Positions 8,047-16,927 are shown, numbered from the stretch's first letter. The stretch: DNA of 64,000 nt from Planctomycetota bacterium (GCA_021776795.1 JAJFFC010000020.1:248001-312000); one strand, 5' to 3'. Made by a program: numbers and translations. The notes: generated by a model from the sequence alone, not told the origin.

Positions 8047-10029
8047 ATGATCCGACTCGGCGTGGACACCGGGGGAACCTTCACTGATGCGGTGGCGGTC
8101 ACCGCCGACGGTGGTTTGGAATTACATAAACTGCCGACAACTCAAGGAGATCCGCAGCAGGCGGTTCTGGAAGCTGCCGCGGTGTTGGCAGGGCCTGGAC
8201 AAGCCGTGTCCCTGGATCATGGCACCACCCACGCCACCAATGCGCTCTTGACTGGCGAGCTGGGCAAGGTGGTCTTCGTGGTCACGGCGGGCTTTCGTGA
8301 CCTCCTCGCCATCGGGCGCCAGGACCGCACGGTGGTGCATACCCTGGAACCCCAAGTGGCGCGACCACCTTTGCCTGCGCGGCTTGTTGTGGAGGTTCAG
8401 GAACGATTGGCCGCCGATGGCAGCGTGGTGACGGCCTTGACCCAGAAGGAATGTGCGCGAGTGGCGCAGGCCGTGGCCAAGAAAAAACCGCAGGCCGTCG
8501 CCGTGTTGCTGCTTCATTCGTGGCGGCATCCGCAACAAGAACAACGCCTCGGTAAAGCACTATGCAAAGCGCTCGATGTGCCCGTATTGCTTTCGAGTGA
8601 AGTCGCTCCGGAAATTCGAGAAGTAGAACGTGGCACCACCACGTGGGCCGATGCCGCCCTGATGCCGGTTGTTGGCGCGGCTCTGCAGGCATTAGCGACA
8701 GGTTTAGAGCGTCAACACCCTGACTCCACGTTGCGACTCATGCGTTCCGATGGCGGCGTCGTTTCGGTTGCCGGGGCGGCGGCCCACCCCGTGCAGTTGG
8801 CGCTTTCCGGTCCTGCCGCAGGATTAAGTGCGGCAAGTTCGCTCGCGCAAGCTCGGGGGGAATCTCCCATGATGACTTTGGACATGGGAGGGACCTCGAC
8901 CGATGTTGCTTGGGTAGAAGGCGGTTTGCCGCAACTGGAACCGGTGCGCATCGGTGGCTTAGAGTTGCTAGCGCGGGGATTACCGATACATTCCGTCGGC
9001 ACCGGTGGCGGCAGTTTGGCCCGTCAAGATGCCGGCGGAGGTCTAGCGGTGGGGCCGTCCTCGGCAGGAGCCCAACCTGGCCCTGCTTGCTATGGGCGTG
9101 GCGGAACCCAAGCCACCGTGACCGATGCCCACCTGTTCTTAGGTCGCATGCAAGCGCAGCTTTTCCTCGGTGGGGAAGCGACCTTGGATTTATCCATGGC
9201 AGAACAAGTCATCAGGAACTTGGCCATAGAATTTTCCTTATCCGCGGCAGAATGCGCACAACAAGTTTTGCAGGTGGCCAATGCCGGCATGGAACGAGCT
9301 TTGCGCCAAGTCTCCTTGTCGGCCGGCCGTGATCCGCGCGACGCCACGCTGTATAGCTTTGGCGGTGCAGGTGGATTGCATGCAGCCTGGTTGGCTTCGC
9401 AGATGGACATGCCTCGAGTGGTGGTGCCGCCCCTCGCGGGAGTGTTTAGTGCCGTGGGTTTGTTGTCGGCGCCCCATCGCCGCAGCCTGACGCGTTCGAT
9501 TTGCGAAGCTTTGCCCAAGCCTGCAGCGCGCAAGCAGTTATTCATGCCTTTAGTCGCTGATGCCAAGGCACAACTCGCCGCAGAAGGGATCGTCAGTAAG
9601 TTGCAAGTCGAGCGGCTCTTGGATTTGCGCATGCAAGGTCAAGCCGGCGTTTTGACTTTGGCCGAGGGTGCCCAATTAAGCCAACGCTTCTGGCACGCCT
9701 ACGAAGCGCGCTTCGGCTTTTGCGATGAAGCCCAAGTGATTGAGCTAGCGGCAGTGCGCGTGATTGTGCAGAAGGAGCGTCCTTCGCCATGGCCGGTGGT
9801 GCGTACGCGCCGGCATCAGGCCAAGCCTTTTGCCAAACACCGGGTTTGGCACCCGGAGGTCGATCGGGTCCTGGCCACACCTTTCTACCGGCGTGAAGAT
9901 CTGCGCCCTGGAGCGCTTTGCCAGGGCCCAGCGGTCATTACCGAACAATCTGCCACCACCATCGTGCCTCCTGGGTGGCTCGCGTGCCTCGATTGCTGGT
10001 CTTGCCTCACCATGGAGCGAGAATCTTGA
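8047..10029 (+). CDS. hyuA: Hydantoinase/oxoprolinase subunit A
   Basis: 660 residues. The N-terminal ASKHA-type ATPase motif GVDTGGTFTDAV, the middle LALSGPAAGLSAA and the MTLDMGGTSTDVAW phosphate-binding motif are those of HyuA/5-oxoprolinase N-terminal domains. The family uses ATP to open cyclic amides (hydantoins, 5-oxoproline, or N-methylhydantoin in relatives). Length is typical of a separate A subunit. The stop overlaps the hyuB start (TTGA). Confidence 0.88.
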   Translation: MIRLGVDTGGTFTDAVAVTADGGLELHKLPTTQGDPQQAVLEAAAVLAGPGQAVSLDHGTTHATNALLTGELGKVVFVVTAGFRDLLAIGRQDRTVVHTLEPQVARPPLPARLVVEVQERLAADGSVVTALTQKECARVAQAVAKKKPQAVAVLLLHSWRHPQQEQRLGKALCKALDVPVLLSSEVAPEIREVERGTTTWADAALMPVVGAALQALATGLERQHPDSTLRLMRSDGGVVSVAGAAAHPVQLALSGPAAGLSAASSLAQARGESPMMTLDMGGTSTDVAWVEGGLPQLEPVRIGGLELLARGLPIHSVGTGGGSLARQDAGGGLAVGPSSAGAQPGPACYGRGGTQATVTDAHLFLGRMQAQLFLGGEATLDLSMAEQVIRNLAIEFSLSAAECAQQVLQVANAGMERALRQVSLSAGRDPRDATLYSFGGAGGLHAAWLASQMDMPRVVVPPLAGVFSAVGLLSAPHRRSLTRSICEALPKPAARKQLFMPLVADAKAQLAAEGIVSKLQVERLLDLRMQGQAGVLTLAEGAQLSQRFWHAYEARFGFCDEAQVIELAAVRVIVQKERPSPWPVVRTRRHQAKPFAKHRVWHPEVDRVLATPFYRREDLRPGALCQGPAVITEQSATTIVPPGWLACLDCWSCLTMERES

Positions 10030-11564
10030 AATTGCGCCCGCTCCATGTGTACCGGCATCTGTTTGCAAGTGTGACCGATGAAATGGGCCAAGCGCTGCGT
10101 GATAGTGCGCGCTCGCCCAACATCAAGGAGCGCCTAGATTTCAGTTGCGCCTTGCTCGATGCCAAGGGGCGACTCGTAGCCCATGCGGCTTTTATTCCGG
10201 TGCATCTTGGCAGTGCGCATTTAACGGTTCCGGCGGTGCTGGCAGAACGGGAGATTCACGCCAACGAAACCATCATCGTAAATGACCCGCACCGGGGTGG
10301 CACTCACCTCAATGACATCACGGTGTTGACTCCATTGGAGCATGAGGGCGAGCGTTTGGGTTATCTACTTAACCGCGCGCATCATTCCGACATCGGCGGC
10401 GCGGCCCCTGGTTCCATGGGCGGTGCAGCCGATTTGTTTGGAGAAGGATTGCGCATGCCGCCGGTGGTGCTGATGCGCGAGGAACAACGAGTCGATGCAG
10501 TGTGGCAGTTGCTACTCGCCAATGTTCGTGATCCACGCAGTACCAAAGCTGACTTGCATGCGCAGTTGGCCGCTCTGCGTCGCGGCGCGGCACGCATGGC
10601 TCAACTCCTCAAACGAAATGGTGCTGCGGAATTTCAGCAAGCTATGGAAGAACTATTTCAGTACGGCGACCGCTTCACCCGTGGACTTCTTCAGCAATGG
10701 CCTTCGCGAACGGTCACGGTGGAGGATTTCCTTGACGGTCCAGATAGTCCGTGCCTTCGCTTGCGTTTGCAGCGTAAGCGGCAGAGTCTGTTGCTCGATT
10801 TCTCGGGCTCCAGCACGCAGGTGCCGGGTGGGTGGAATACCCACCGTGCGGTAGCCACCTCGGCGGTTTTCCATCTGCTGCAGTCGCTGGGCGATGGCGC
10901 TTTGCCTGAAACCTCGGGGGCGCTAGAGGCCCTGGATATCCGACTGCCGAAGGCGAGCTTGTTGTGCAGCGAAAGCCCTGCCGGGGTGGCATTGGGCAAT
11001 GTGGAGACTTCGCAACGGGTGGTCGATCTCCTGCTGCAGGCCCTGGATTGCCTGATGCCCGGTCAATTTCCCGCGGCCAGTCAAGGCAGCATGAATAATT
11101 TATTGTTTGGTGGGCGCCGCCCAGACGGGAGTCCCTTTGTGACTTACGAGACACTTGGGGGGGGAGCAGGCGCCGGTCCCTTGGGCCCAGGTGCTAGCGC
11201 GGTTCAGGTGCACATGACCAACACGCGCAACACGCCGATTGAAGTTCTGGAGTGGGAACAGCCAGTGCGGGTGTTGCGCTTGGCTTTGCGTAAGAGTAGC
11301 GGGGGTGAGGGATTATTCCACGGAGGAGATGGACTGATTAAGGAAGTCGCATTTCTTGAGCCGGTCACGCTTACCGTTGCCGGAACGCGTCGGCATAGTT
11401 CTCCGCCAGGTGCTTTTGGCGGCGCAAATGGCAAAGCGGGGCGTGATCGGGCCTATTTACGCGGCCGCTGGCATCGACTCCGTGCGGGGGAACCACTTTC
11501 TTTACAACCAGGAGACCGAATTTCTATCGAAACCCCCGGTGGTGGGGGCTTTGGCAGGTCCTAA
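10026..11564 (+). CDS. hyuB: Hydantoinase/oxoprolinase subunit B
   Basis: 512 residues from TTG 10026, which overlaps the hyuA stop by four bases; this coupling and the typical B-subunit N-terminus (RHLFASVTDEMGQAL) decide the start over upstream ATGs inside hyuA. Family motifs: SPNIKERLDFSCALLD, NDPHRGGTHLNDITV, HHSDIGGAAPGSM and a C-terminal ISIETPGGGGFG. Together with HyuA it should form the ATP-dependent amidohydrolase. The substrate is not predictable; the neighbouring glycosylasparaginase suggests scavenging of amino-acid derivatives (inference). Confidence 0.88.
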   Translation: MKLRPLHVYRHLFASVTDEMGQALRDSARSPNIKERLDFSCALLDAKGRLVAHAAFIPVHLGSAHLTVPAVLAEREIHANETIIVNDPHRGGTHLNDITVLTPLEHEGERLGYLLNRAHHSDIGGAAPGSMGGAADLFGEGLRMPPVVLMREEQRVDAVWQLLLANVRDPRSTKADLHAQLAALRRGAARMAQLLKRNGAAEFQQAMEELFQYGDRFTRGLLQQWPSRTVTVEDFLDGPDSPCLRLRLQRKRQSLLLDFSGSSTQVPGGWNTHRAVATSAVFHLLQSLGDGALPETSGALEALDIRLPKASLLCSESPAGVALGNVETSQRVVDLLLQALDCLMPGQFPAASQGSMNNLLFGGRRPDGSPFVTYETLGGGAGAGPLGPGASAVQVHMTNTRNTPIEVLEWEQPVRVLRLALRKSSGGEGLFHGGDGLIKEVAFLEPVTLTVAGTRRHSSPPGAFGGANGKAGRDRAYLRGRWHRLRAGEPLSLQPGDRISIETPGGGGFGRS

Positions 11565-11616
11565 ACGCGCATCAGCCGCAAATCGAAAGAAAAACACTGT
11601 TTGCGCCTCGTTCCTC

Positions 11617-11646
11617 TTGGAGGAAAGGTGTTGGTCAAGATAGAAT
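11617..11646 (+). promoter_or_regulatory. Candidate sigma70-type promoter for the DUF11 lipoprotein
   Basis: TTGGAG (11617-11622) and TAGAAT (11641-11646) are separated by 18 bases, about 70 bases upstream of the ATG at 11716. The -35 is weak; the -10 is good. Confidence 0.4.
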
Positions 11647-11663
11647 CACACGCTTGCTTTCCT

Positions 11664-11697
11664 CCTAGCCTCAGCTAGGTGGGGGGCATTCCTCCAC
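11664..11697 (+). promoter_or_regulatory. Paired hairpins in the 5' leader of the DUF11 gene
   Basis: CCTAGC-CTCA-GCTAGG (11664-11679) is directly followed by a second stem, GTGGGGG with CCTCCAC (11679-11697, one G-U pair). Both would lie in the transcript from the promoter above. The shared base at 11679 makes the two stems adjacent or mutually exclusive at the junction. A stabilising or regulatory 5' structure is possible. Confidence 0.35.
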
Positions 11698-11715
11698 ATT
11701 TTCGCGTAAGCAATC

Positions 11716-13914
11716 ATGACCCAGAATCTCCTCCGTCCGCTCGCAGGTGCGTTGGTTCTTGCTCTGGCTGCGGTCTCTTGCCAGACCCCAACCAGCAAGT
11801 CCACCACCCAGAGTTCCAATGCCCCGGCCGCGATTAAGCTCGGCCTGACCCAACAGGTCGTCCCTGTCGGTCACCGCAGCTTTGTCATCGCCACCGTCAC
11901 CGACAGCTCTGGTGCGCCAGTTTCCGGTGCCGATGTTGAATGGACCAACCTCCAGGGTGGCGTTGGTGCCATTGTGGAAATCGATGGTTCCTCCCGTAGC
12001 GCCGACAAGGTCACAGGCCAGTTCGCTCGCACCGTGACCACGGGAAGCTCCTACACCCTAGACCTGGGCACCTCGTCGACCGCCGACGATGTCACCATCA
12101 AGCCTGGTCAAACCTGGGTCGCATTGACCTCTGCCGCAGATGGTGGCGCCAATGTGCTTGCAAGCTGCACCGACGTCAACGCATGGTCCTCGCGTAACGC
12201 CACCGCCGCCCCTCAGTGGCGCGACGTGGTCGTTTACGTGTCGGAAGGCCAAAGCGGTCGTCTCGGTCAAGCCTTCGACCTCGAAGTCGAAGTCGCTCGC
12301 GCTAGCGATGGCGCACCGTTGGCCGGTCAAATCGTGCGCATGGAAGTGCAGGACAGCAACTCGCTGCTCGGCAACTCTCAGACCATGCTGACCCTGACCA
12401 CCGACAAGAACGGTAAGGCGAAGACCACCGTCAAGCCGACCAAGGCTGAGTCTGGTTCCTCCACCGTCGGCATCGCCATTGCGCGCCCTGCCAACGCCGA
12501 GTGCTGCACCCCTGAGGTGCCTTTGGGCGTCTACGAGCGCACCTTCGGCTGGACTGCTTCCGCGATCAACATCGCCAAGAGCGCTCCTGCTAAGGCTGTC
12601 GTTGGTGACAACTTCAACTACGCACTGGTCGTGACCAACCCGTCGAACATGGCTGCGCTCAACGCGCGCGTGACCGACACCCTGCCTGCTGGCATCGAGT
12701 ACGTTTCCTCGAACCCGAAGGCCACCGTCAAGGGTCAGACCCTGAGCTGGGCTCTGGGCGACATTGCTTCCAAGGGCAAGTCCTCCATCAGCATCACCGT
12801 CAGGGCGACTCGCACCGGTTCTTTTGAGAACTGCGCCGACGTCACCGCCGAAGACGGCCGCCTCAAGGATCGCGATTGCGCCACCACCGTGGTCACCGCA
12901 CCTGCTCTGGCACTGTCCATGACCGCGACTCCGGAAGCGCTCTCCTGCGATGAGATCGTCTACCAGCTGACCGTCACCAACCGTGGCGATGCCCCTGCGA
13001 AGAACGTCGTCATTAACGACACCCTCCCGCAAGGCATCACCACCACCGATGGCAAGCGCGCCCTGGATATCCAGGTCGGCACCCTCAACGCGGGTCAGTC
13101 CAAGTCCTACACCGTCAAGGCCAAGGCCACCAAGTCGGGTCGCTACACCAACAAGGCTGTCGCAACCTCGGGTAACCTCAAGGACGATGCCTCTGCTTCT
13201 ACCGTGATCACCACGCCAAAGCTGAGCATCACCAAGTCCGGTCCTGAGCGTCGCTTCGTCGGTCGTCCTGTCGAGTACACCATCACCGTGAAGAACATCG
13301 GTGACGGCATCGCCAAGAACACCAGCGTCGTTGACACCCTGCCTGCTGGCACCACCTACCGCACTGCAACTGCAGGCGCGCAGGTCGCTGGTGGCAAGGT
13401 CACCTGGACCATCGGTAGCCTCAAGCCTGGCGACACTCGCACCTACAAGGTGACTGTGGTGCCGACCTCCGGTGGCACCCTGACCAACAACGCCTCGGCT
13501 AACGCCGAATGCGCCGATGTCGTCACTGCCCGTGCCTCCACCTCGGTGGAAGGTATCCCGGCTATCTTGGTTGAGGTTGTAGACCTCGAGGACCCAATCG
13601 CGGTCGGCGAGAACACCACCTACCGCATTACGGTAACCAACCAGGGTTCTGCCAACGGTCGCAACATTGTGGTCAAGGCCACCTTGGCTGCTCAGCAAAC
13701 CTTCGTCTCCGCTGGTGGCGCCACAAACGGCAACGCTATCGGCAAGGTCGTGACCTTTGCTCCGCTTGCCACCCTGGCCCCTGGAAAGACTGCCACCTTC
13801 AACGTGACGGTCAAGGCTAATGCCGCCAAGGACATCCGTTTCGGTGTCTCGGTGGTCAGCGCTCAGTCTCCAGAGCCAATCTCCGAAACCGAGTCCACCT
13901 ACCAATACGAGTAG
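11716..13914 (+). CDS. Large lipoprotein with Ig-like and four DUF11 repeats
   Basis: 732 residues. A lipoprotein signal ends in AVSC (19-22). After a low-complexity Ser/Thr linker come two Ig-like domains (about 40-130 and 165-270), then four DUF11/OmcB-like repeats (about 285-370, 400-490, 505-600, 620-720), each with a pattern like YxxxVTNxGxAxAxNVxVxDTLPxG. Such repeats build surface-anchored fibres or envelope proteins. Codon choice is strongly biased to C-ending codons (ACC, GTC, AAC), more than the neighbours, which suggests high expression. It has its own promoter and terminator, so it is monocistronic. Exact role unknown. Confidence 0.85.
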   Translation: MTQNLLRPLAGALVLALAAVSCQTPTSKSTTQSSNAPAAIKLGLTQQVVPVGHRSFVIATVTDSSGAPVSGADVEWTNLQGGVGAIVEIDGSSRSADKVTGQFARTVTTGSSYTLDLGTSSTADDVTIKPGQTWVALTSAADGGANVLASCTDVNAWSSRNATAAPQWRDVVVYVSEGQSGRLGQAFDLEVEVARASDGAPLAGQIVRMEVQDSNSLLGNSQTMLTLTTDKNGKAKTTVKPTKAESGSSTVGIAIARPANAECCTPEVPLGVYERTFGWTASAINIAKSAPAKAVVGDNFNYALVVTNPSNMAALNARVTDTLPAGIEYVSSNPKATVKGQTLSWALGDIASKGKSSISITVRATRTGSFENCADVTAEDGRLKDRDCATTVVTAPALALSMTATPEALSCDEIVYQLTVTNRGDAPAKNVVINDTLPQGITTTDGKRALDIQVGTLNAGQSKSYTVKAKATKSGRYTNKAVATSGNLKDDASASTVITTPKLSITKSGPERRFVGRPVEYTITVKNIGDGIAKNTSVVDTLPAGTTYRTATAGAQVAGGKVTWTIGSLKPGDTRTYKVTVVPTSGGTLTNNASANAECADVVTARASTSVEGIPAILVEVVDLEDPIAVGENTTYRITVTNQGSANGRNIVVKATLAAQQTFVSAGGATNGNAIGKVVTFAPLATLAPGKTATFNVTVKANAAKDIRFGVSVVSAQSPEPISETESTYQYE

Positions 13915-13936
13915 GTCTCGATTCCGAGATAACCCT

Positions 13937-13973
13937 GCGGGGCGCCAACTGCGGTTGGCGTCCCGCTTTTTTT
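13937..13973 (+). terminator. Rho-independent terminator after the DUF11 gene
   Basis: A 13-bp stem (GCGGGGCGCCAAC with GTTGGCGTCCCGC, one G-U pair) has a TGCG tetraloop and is followed by seven T (13967-13973). The left inverted repeat of the IS begins at the very next base. Confidence 0.9.
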
Positions 13974-13995
13974 GAATCTGGCCTGCCTGAATGGG
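13974..13995 (+). repeat. Left terminal inverted repeat of the IS
   Basis: 22 bases matching the reverse complement of 15085-15106 at 18 positions, with the outer 13 bases identical. It abuts the T-run of the DUF11 terminator. Confidence 0.75.
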
Positions 13996-13997
13996 CG

Positions 13998-15002
13998 CTA
14001 CATCATTTGCCGCGGCCACCGCCATGCCAAAATTTCACGTGCATTGGCCGGCTTATCTCGGATATCCAAGACCATTGCAGGTGTTGTCTTTGGTGCCACA
14101 ACAGTGATTCCACGCACGTAGTTTCTATAAACCATCCAGATTGCCATATGCTCCTCGAGGCGTTCACGAAGCTTACTTGCACCCCAAGATCGCCTTACGA
14201 GCCTTGAAATACCATCCCGCATCATGGCTAGGGTGTGATTAATGGGGAACAATACGTTGCTGTAATCCCGGCGGCGGCGGGAAGACTCCCGGACATGGCT
14301 ACCGAGAGAGTCGTTGAAAATGAGGCGTAACAAGCTTCGGTAGGTCGATTTGCGGTCGGTTTGAATATTCAAATAACTTTCTTGAGGCAGGACCTTGCGC
14401 AGAAGTTCGAAGGCATGTTTAACGGCATCTCGTGAGCCGCTTCGACGCTTGCCATACAGAGCCTCATCAATCTCTTTCCGCTTCTGAGCTGCCGGATTGA
14501 GCCTGCCACGAGGGCCCATTGGTGCGGCCTCTGTGTGCAAAACAAAATAACTCTTTCTTTCGATTAGTACGGGTACTGTGACTGGGCGAGCCAGGCGGTG
14601 GGTTTCAAATGTTTCCAGCTCGTCAAGCTGAAAAATGCCATCGATCTTGCCGAAATTTTTCTCGAGAAAAACCTGATGGTAATCGCGGCAAACGCGACCC
14701 ATTTTCCGATGCAAACGATTAACCGTATCGCGGCTACAGTTGAGAATGCGAGCAGCTTGACGCATGGTGACCTTCGCCGTGAGGAGCTGGAATAACTGCA
14801 AACGTAGGTTTGGGCGTCGATATCGAAAGGTAAATCGAAAGGTTTGGCTCGAGAACTGCTTGCCGCAGCATCGACACAGAAACCTTGGAATTCGGCGACC
14901 GTCACACTTTCGTTGGTAGTGACCTTTTCGCTGGAAATGGAAGGTCGCGTCGCCATGAGATGGACAGGAGTTATGAGGGCAGCTCGGAGGAAAGAATTTC
15001 AT
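13998..15002 (-). CDS. IS1-like transposase with N-terminal zinc ribbon
   Basis: 334 residues. An N-terminal zinc ribbon (CPHNSCPSHG, then FLCRCCGKQF) as in InsA is followed by an HTH (MRQAARILNCSRDTVNRLHRK) and a catalytic domain with plausible DDE residues in QLDELETF, IQTDRKSTYRSLL and LEEHMAIW. INHTLAMMRDGISRLVRRSW resembles the IS1 C-terminal region. Unlike classical IS1 there is one continuous frame with no insA-insB frameshift. It reads intact, so it may be active. The family assignment is by motif and layout only. Confidence 0.75.
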   Translation of the reverse strand: MKFFPPSCPHNSCPSHGDATFHFQRKGHYQRKCDGRRIPRFLCRCCGKQFSSQTFRFTFRYRRPNLRLQLFQLLTAKVTMRQAARILNCSRDTVNRLHRKMGRVCRDYHQVFLEKNFGKIDGIFQLDELETFETHRLARPVTVPVLIERKSYFVLHTEAAPMGPRGRLNPAAQKRKEIDEALYGKRRSGSRDAVKHAFELLRKVLPQESYLNIQTDRKSTYRSLLRLIFNDSLGSHVRESSRRRRDYSNVLFPINHTLAMMRDGISRLVRRSWGASKLRERLEEHMAIWMVYRNYVRGITVVAPKTTPAMVLDIRDKPANAREILAWRWPRQMM

Positions 15003-15084
15003 TTGTCATGCTCAAGCACGGATGCTGGGGCATGAGAAAAGACGGGATACGGAGGAAACGGACACGGAAAAGTTCGATTTCCGG

Positions 15085-15106
15085 CCCACCAAAGCAGGCC
15101 AGATTC
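15085..15106 (-). repeat. Right terminal inverted repeat of the IS
   Basis: Partner of 13974-13995; outer 13 bases (15094-15106) perfect. Confidence 0.75.
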
Positions 15107-15107
15107 G

Positions 15108-15138
15108 AAGAAAACCCCCTGTCATTCCTGACAGAGGG
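15108..15138 (-). terminator. Terminator downstream of the NYN gene
   Basis: Read on the minus strand, CCCTCTGTCA pairs with TGACAGGGGG across a GGAA loop (one mismatch), followed by TTTTCTTC. It lies 25 bases after the NYN stop and immediately outside the IS. Confidence 0.65.
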
Positions 15139-15162
15139 CTTTGAGGAAAAGCTCGGCGACGG

Positions 15163-15951
15163 TTAGTTGTTATCCGGAGCTTCGTAGAGGTGGTCCTCGC
15201 TGAGGAGGTGGTACTGGTCCACAGCCTTGATCAGCAGGTCACTCATGCTTTCGCGGAAGGCGCAGCACTCAAACTTGACGCCCTTGGCTTTGATCAATGG
15301 GGCCAAGTCTGCAAACACGCCGTTTCCGGACACGCAGATGATGGTATCGACCTTGTCGGCGATGCGCAGCATGTCCATGGCAATGCCGAGTTCCCACTCA
15401 GCTTTGCGCGAGCCATCCATGCGCTCAATCACTTCGCGCTTCTGTACTTCAAAGCCGCAGTAGCGTAGGTGATCGAGAAAGCCCAACTGGTCGACGCCCT
15501 CGCGGTCGATGACGTATGCCAAGGAGCGCACCAAGCGGCGGTTGCGCACGCAGGCGCGGAGCATTTTGGAGTAGCTCAAGTTGCGGCCATAGGTCTTCTT
15601 AGCCGAGTGGTACATGTTCTGTACATCGACAAAGACCGCCACGCGTTGACGCTTGAGGAAACCCCCTTGCGAGGTGTAGCCACCACTGCTGGGAATCTTA
15701 CCGGTCGCTGGCTCAAGGTTGAGCTCGCGACGCAGGCGCCAGATCTCGTCCTTAAGATCGAGATAGCGATCTTCGAGTTCTTCGCGCTCAAGAGCCGCCG
15801 CGTCTTCGTTGGGATCGAGTACGGGCAGGGGGGTACCGCCGACGACAATCGGCGAGGTGGGCGCAATGGAAGAGTTTGCGTGCTCTTCGTCATTGCCAGG
15901 TAGGGTAGTGGTTTCAGCCATTTTTGAACATTTGAGGACGTAAAAGCCCAT
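15163..15951 (-). CDS. NYN-domain (PIN-like) protein
   Basis: 262 residues. A disordered N-terminus and a short coiled coil (about 60-85, EREELEDRYLDLKDEIWRLR) precede an NYN domain: RVAVFVDVQNMYHSAKK, then RSLAYVIDRE and a KVDTIICVSGNGVFADLAPL acidic segment. NYN/LabA-like domains are predicted metal-dependent RNases. The start at 15951 is favoured by an AGGGG Shine-Dalgarno four bases before the ATG; an internal Met at 15921 is the alternative. Target RNA unknown. It is the last gene on its strand before the IS. Confidence 0.82.
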   Translation of the reverse strand: MGFYVLKCSKMAETTTLPGNDEEHANSSIAPTSPIVVGGTPLPVLDPNEDAAALEREELEDRYLDLKDEIWRLRRELNLEPATGKIPSSGGYTSQGGFLKRQRVAVFVDVQNMYHSAKKTYGRNLSYSKMLRACVRNRRLVRSLAYVIDREGVDQLGFLDHLRYCGFEVQKREVIERMDGSRKAEWELGIAMDMLRIADKVDTIICVSGNGVFADLAPLIKAKGVKFECCAFRESMSDLLIKAVDQYHLLSEDHLYEAPDNN

Positions 15952-15979
15952 TAAACCCCTAGATATGACATATTTCGCG

Positions 15980-16035
15980 TTCCCTGGGGTCAGAGGTGAA
16001 CAGCGTTCTTCAGTACTCTAGCACTTTCCCTGGGG
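15980..16035 (-). promoter_or_regulatory. Direct repeats upstream of the NYN gene
   Basis: TTCCCTGGGG occurs at 15980-15989 and again at 16026-16035 (46 bases apart) in the 115-base gap between the exonuclease and the NYN gene. GTGAAC and GTTCAC flank the second copy region as an inverted pair. This could be a repeated operator; no confident -35/-10 pair is visible. Confidence 0.3.
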
Positions 16036-16066
16036 AAAAGCGACGAAGTTCACGAAATGTACTGAA

Positions 16067-16897
16067 TTAGCGGATTCGGCGCGCTTCTACGGGGGCTGCA
16101 TCAGGTGCTAACTGCGCACCAACCACTCGGTCCAGCCGATAAGACTTGTAAAAGCAGGCGTCATGGCAAAGGGCTTCCATCCAACCATGTTTGCCCGAGC
16201 GATAAATCAGCCGCGGGCTGACGCGAGTGCGGTAAATATGCCCATTCGCAAGCCGATAATTCAGGTCGATTGCCTCTCCTTGGGCCGCCGCCTCGGCGAG
16301 AATGGCGCGAGAAACCGGAAGCCGCACGGGATCGGGAACAAAACTCGAAAGCGGGGCACCAGCACCAAGGTGAGAGCGGTGAAACTCGCGCCCGAAGAGG
16401 CTTTCGAGCTTCCATAGCAGGTGGAGGGTGTGCTGAGCGTCGGCCAGCGCGCGGTGGTGATCTGCGACAGGTAATTCCAGCTCCCGGACCAGATTCTCAA
16501 GCGAATGGGACCGCCGCTTGAGCAGACCACGAGAGGCCTGCAGGGAACATAGGGTGGGGTTCTCCGGAAGAATCAAACCCACGCGCACGGCTTCGACGGC
16601 AAGCATGGAAGCATCAAAGCGGACGTTGTGCCCGACCAGGGGTAATTTCCCAACCCATTTCAAAAATTTGGGGAGAGCTTCCGCGGCAGTGGGGGCCTCG
16701 GCAACGTCTTTGTCTTCAATCCCATGCACCCGAATCACTCCAGGCGGGATTGGAGTCTCGGGGTAAATCAGTTGCTCATAGCGATCAATAATGTTGCCGC
16801 CACGCACCTTGAGCGCCCCAATCTCCACCAAGCGCGCACCTGGAGGCATCCCGGTGGTCTCGGTGTCGAAAACGACGAACTCGCGCGGCAGGCCCAT
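16067..16897 (-). CDS. DEDDh 3'-5' exonuclease (DnaQ/epsilon-like) with C-terminal extension
   Basis: 276 residues. Exo I FDTETTG near residue 10, Exo II LVGHNVRFDASML (about 87-99) and Exo III HRALADAQHT (about 147-156) give the full DEDDh set. The remaining ~90 residues (LNYRLANGHIYRTRVSPRLIYRSGKHGWMEA) resemble a small beta-rich extension and are not part of the nuclease. These stand-alone proteins act in repair or RNA trimming rather than as the replicative proofreader. It starts 31 bases after the transporter gene and is probably cotranscribed with it. Confidence 0.85.
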   Translation of the reverse strand: MGLPREFVVFDTETTGMPPGARLVEIGALKVRGGNIIDRYEQLIYPETPIPPGVIRVHGIEDKDVAEAPTAAEALPKFLKWVGKLPLVGHNVRFDASMLAVEAVRVGLILPENPTLCSLQASRGLLKRRSHSLENLVRELELPVADHHRALADAQHTLHLLWKLESLFGREFHRSHLGAGAPLSSFVPDPVRLPVSRAILAEAAAQGEAIDLNYRLANGHIYRTRVSPRLIYRSGKHGWMEALCHDACFYKSYRLDRVVGAQLAPDAAPVEARRIR

Positions 16898-16927
16898 GAA
16901 GGAGTGTTCCTCTTGGGACGCTAGCCG

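Larger units (their letters stand above)
13974..15106 (-). mobile_element. Complete insertion sequence with an IS1-like transposase, about 1.13 kb
   Basis: Terminal inverted repeats bracket the transposase gene: GAATCTGGCCTGC at 13974-13986 is exactly complementary to GCAGGCCAGATTC at 15094-15106, and the similarity extends inward to 22 bases with 18 matches. The single gene within fills the element. I found no convincing target-site duplication. The element sits between two transcription terminators and interrupts no recognisable gene. Confidence 0.75.

Noticed and set aside
12058-14025. 655-codon open frame on the minus strand, antisense to the DUF11 gene
   Set aside because: It is a shadow of the strongly C-ending codon bias of the sense gene. 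Its product is Gly/Asp/Arg/Val low-complexity with no domain, and it runs through the terminator.
13974-15106. Target-site duplication of the IS
   Set aside because: Flanks (T-run on the left, GAAGAAAAC on the right) do not match in either orientation at 8-10 bases.
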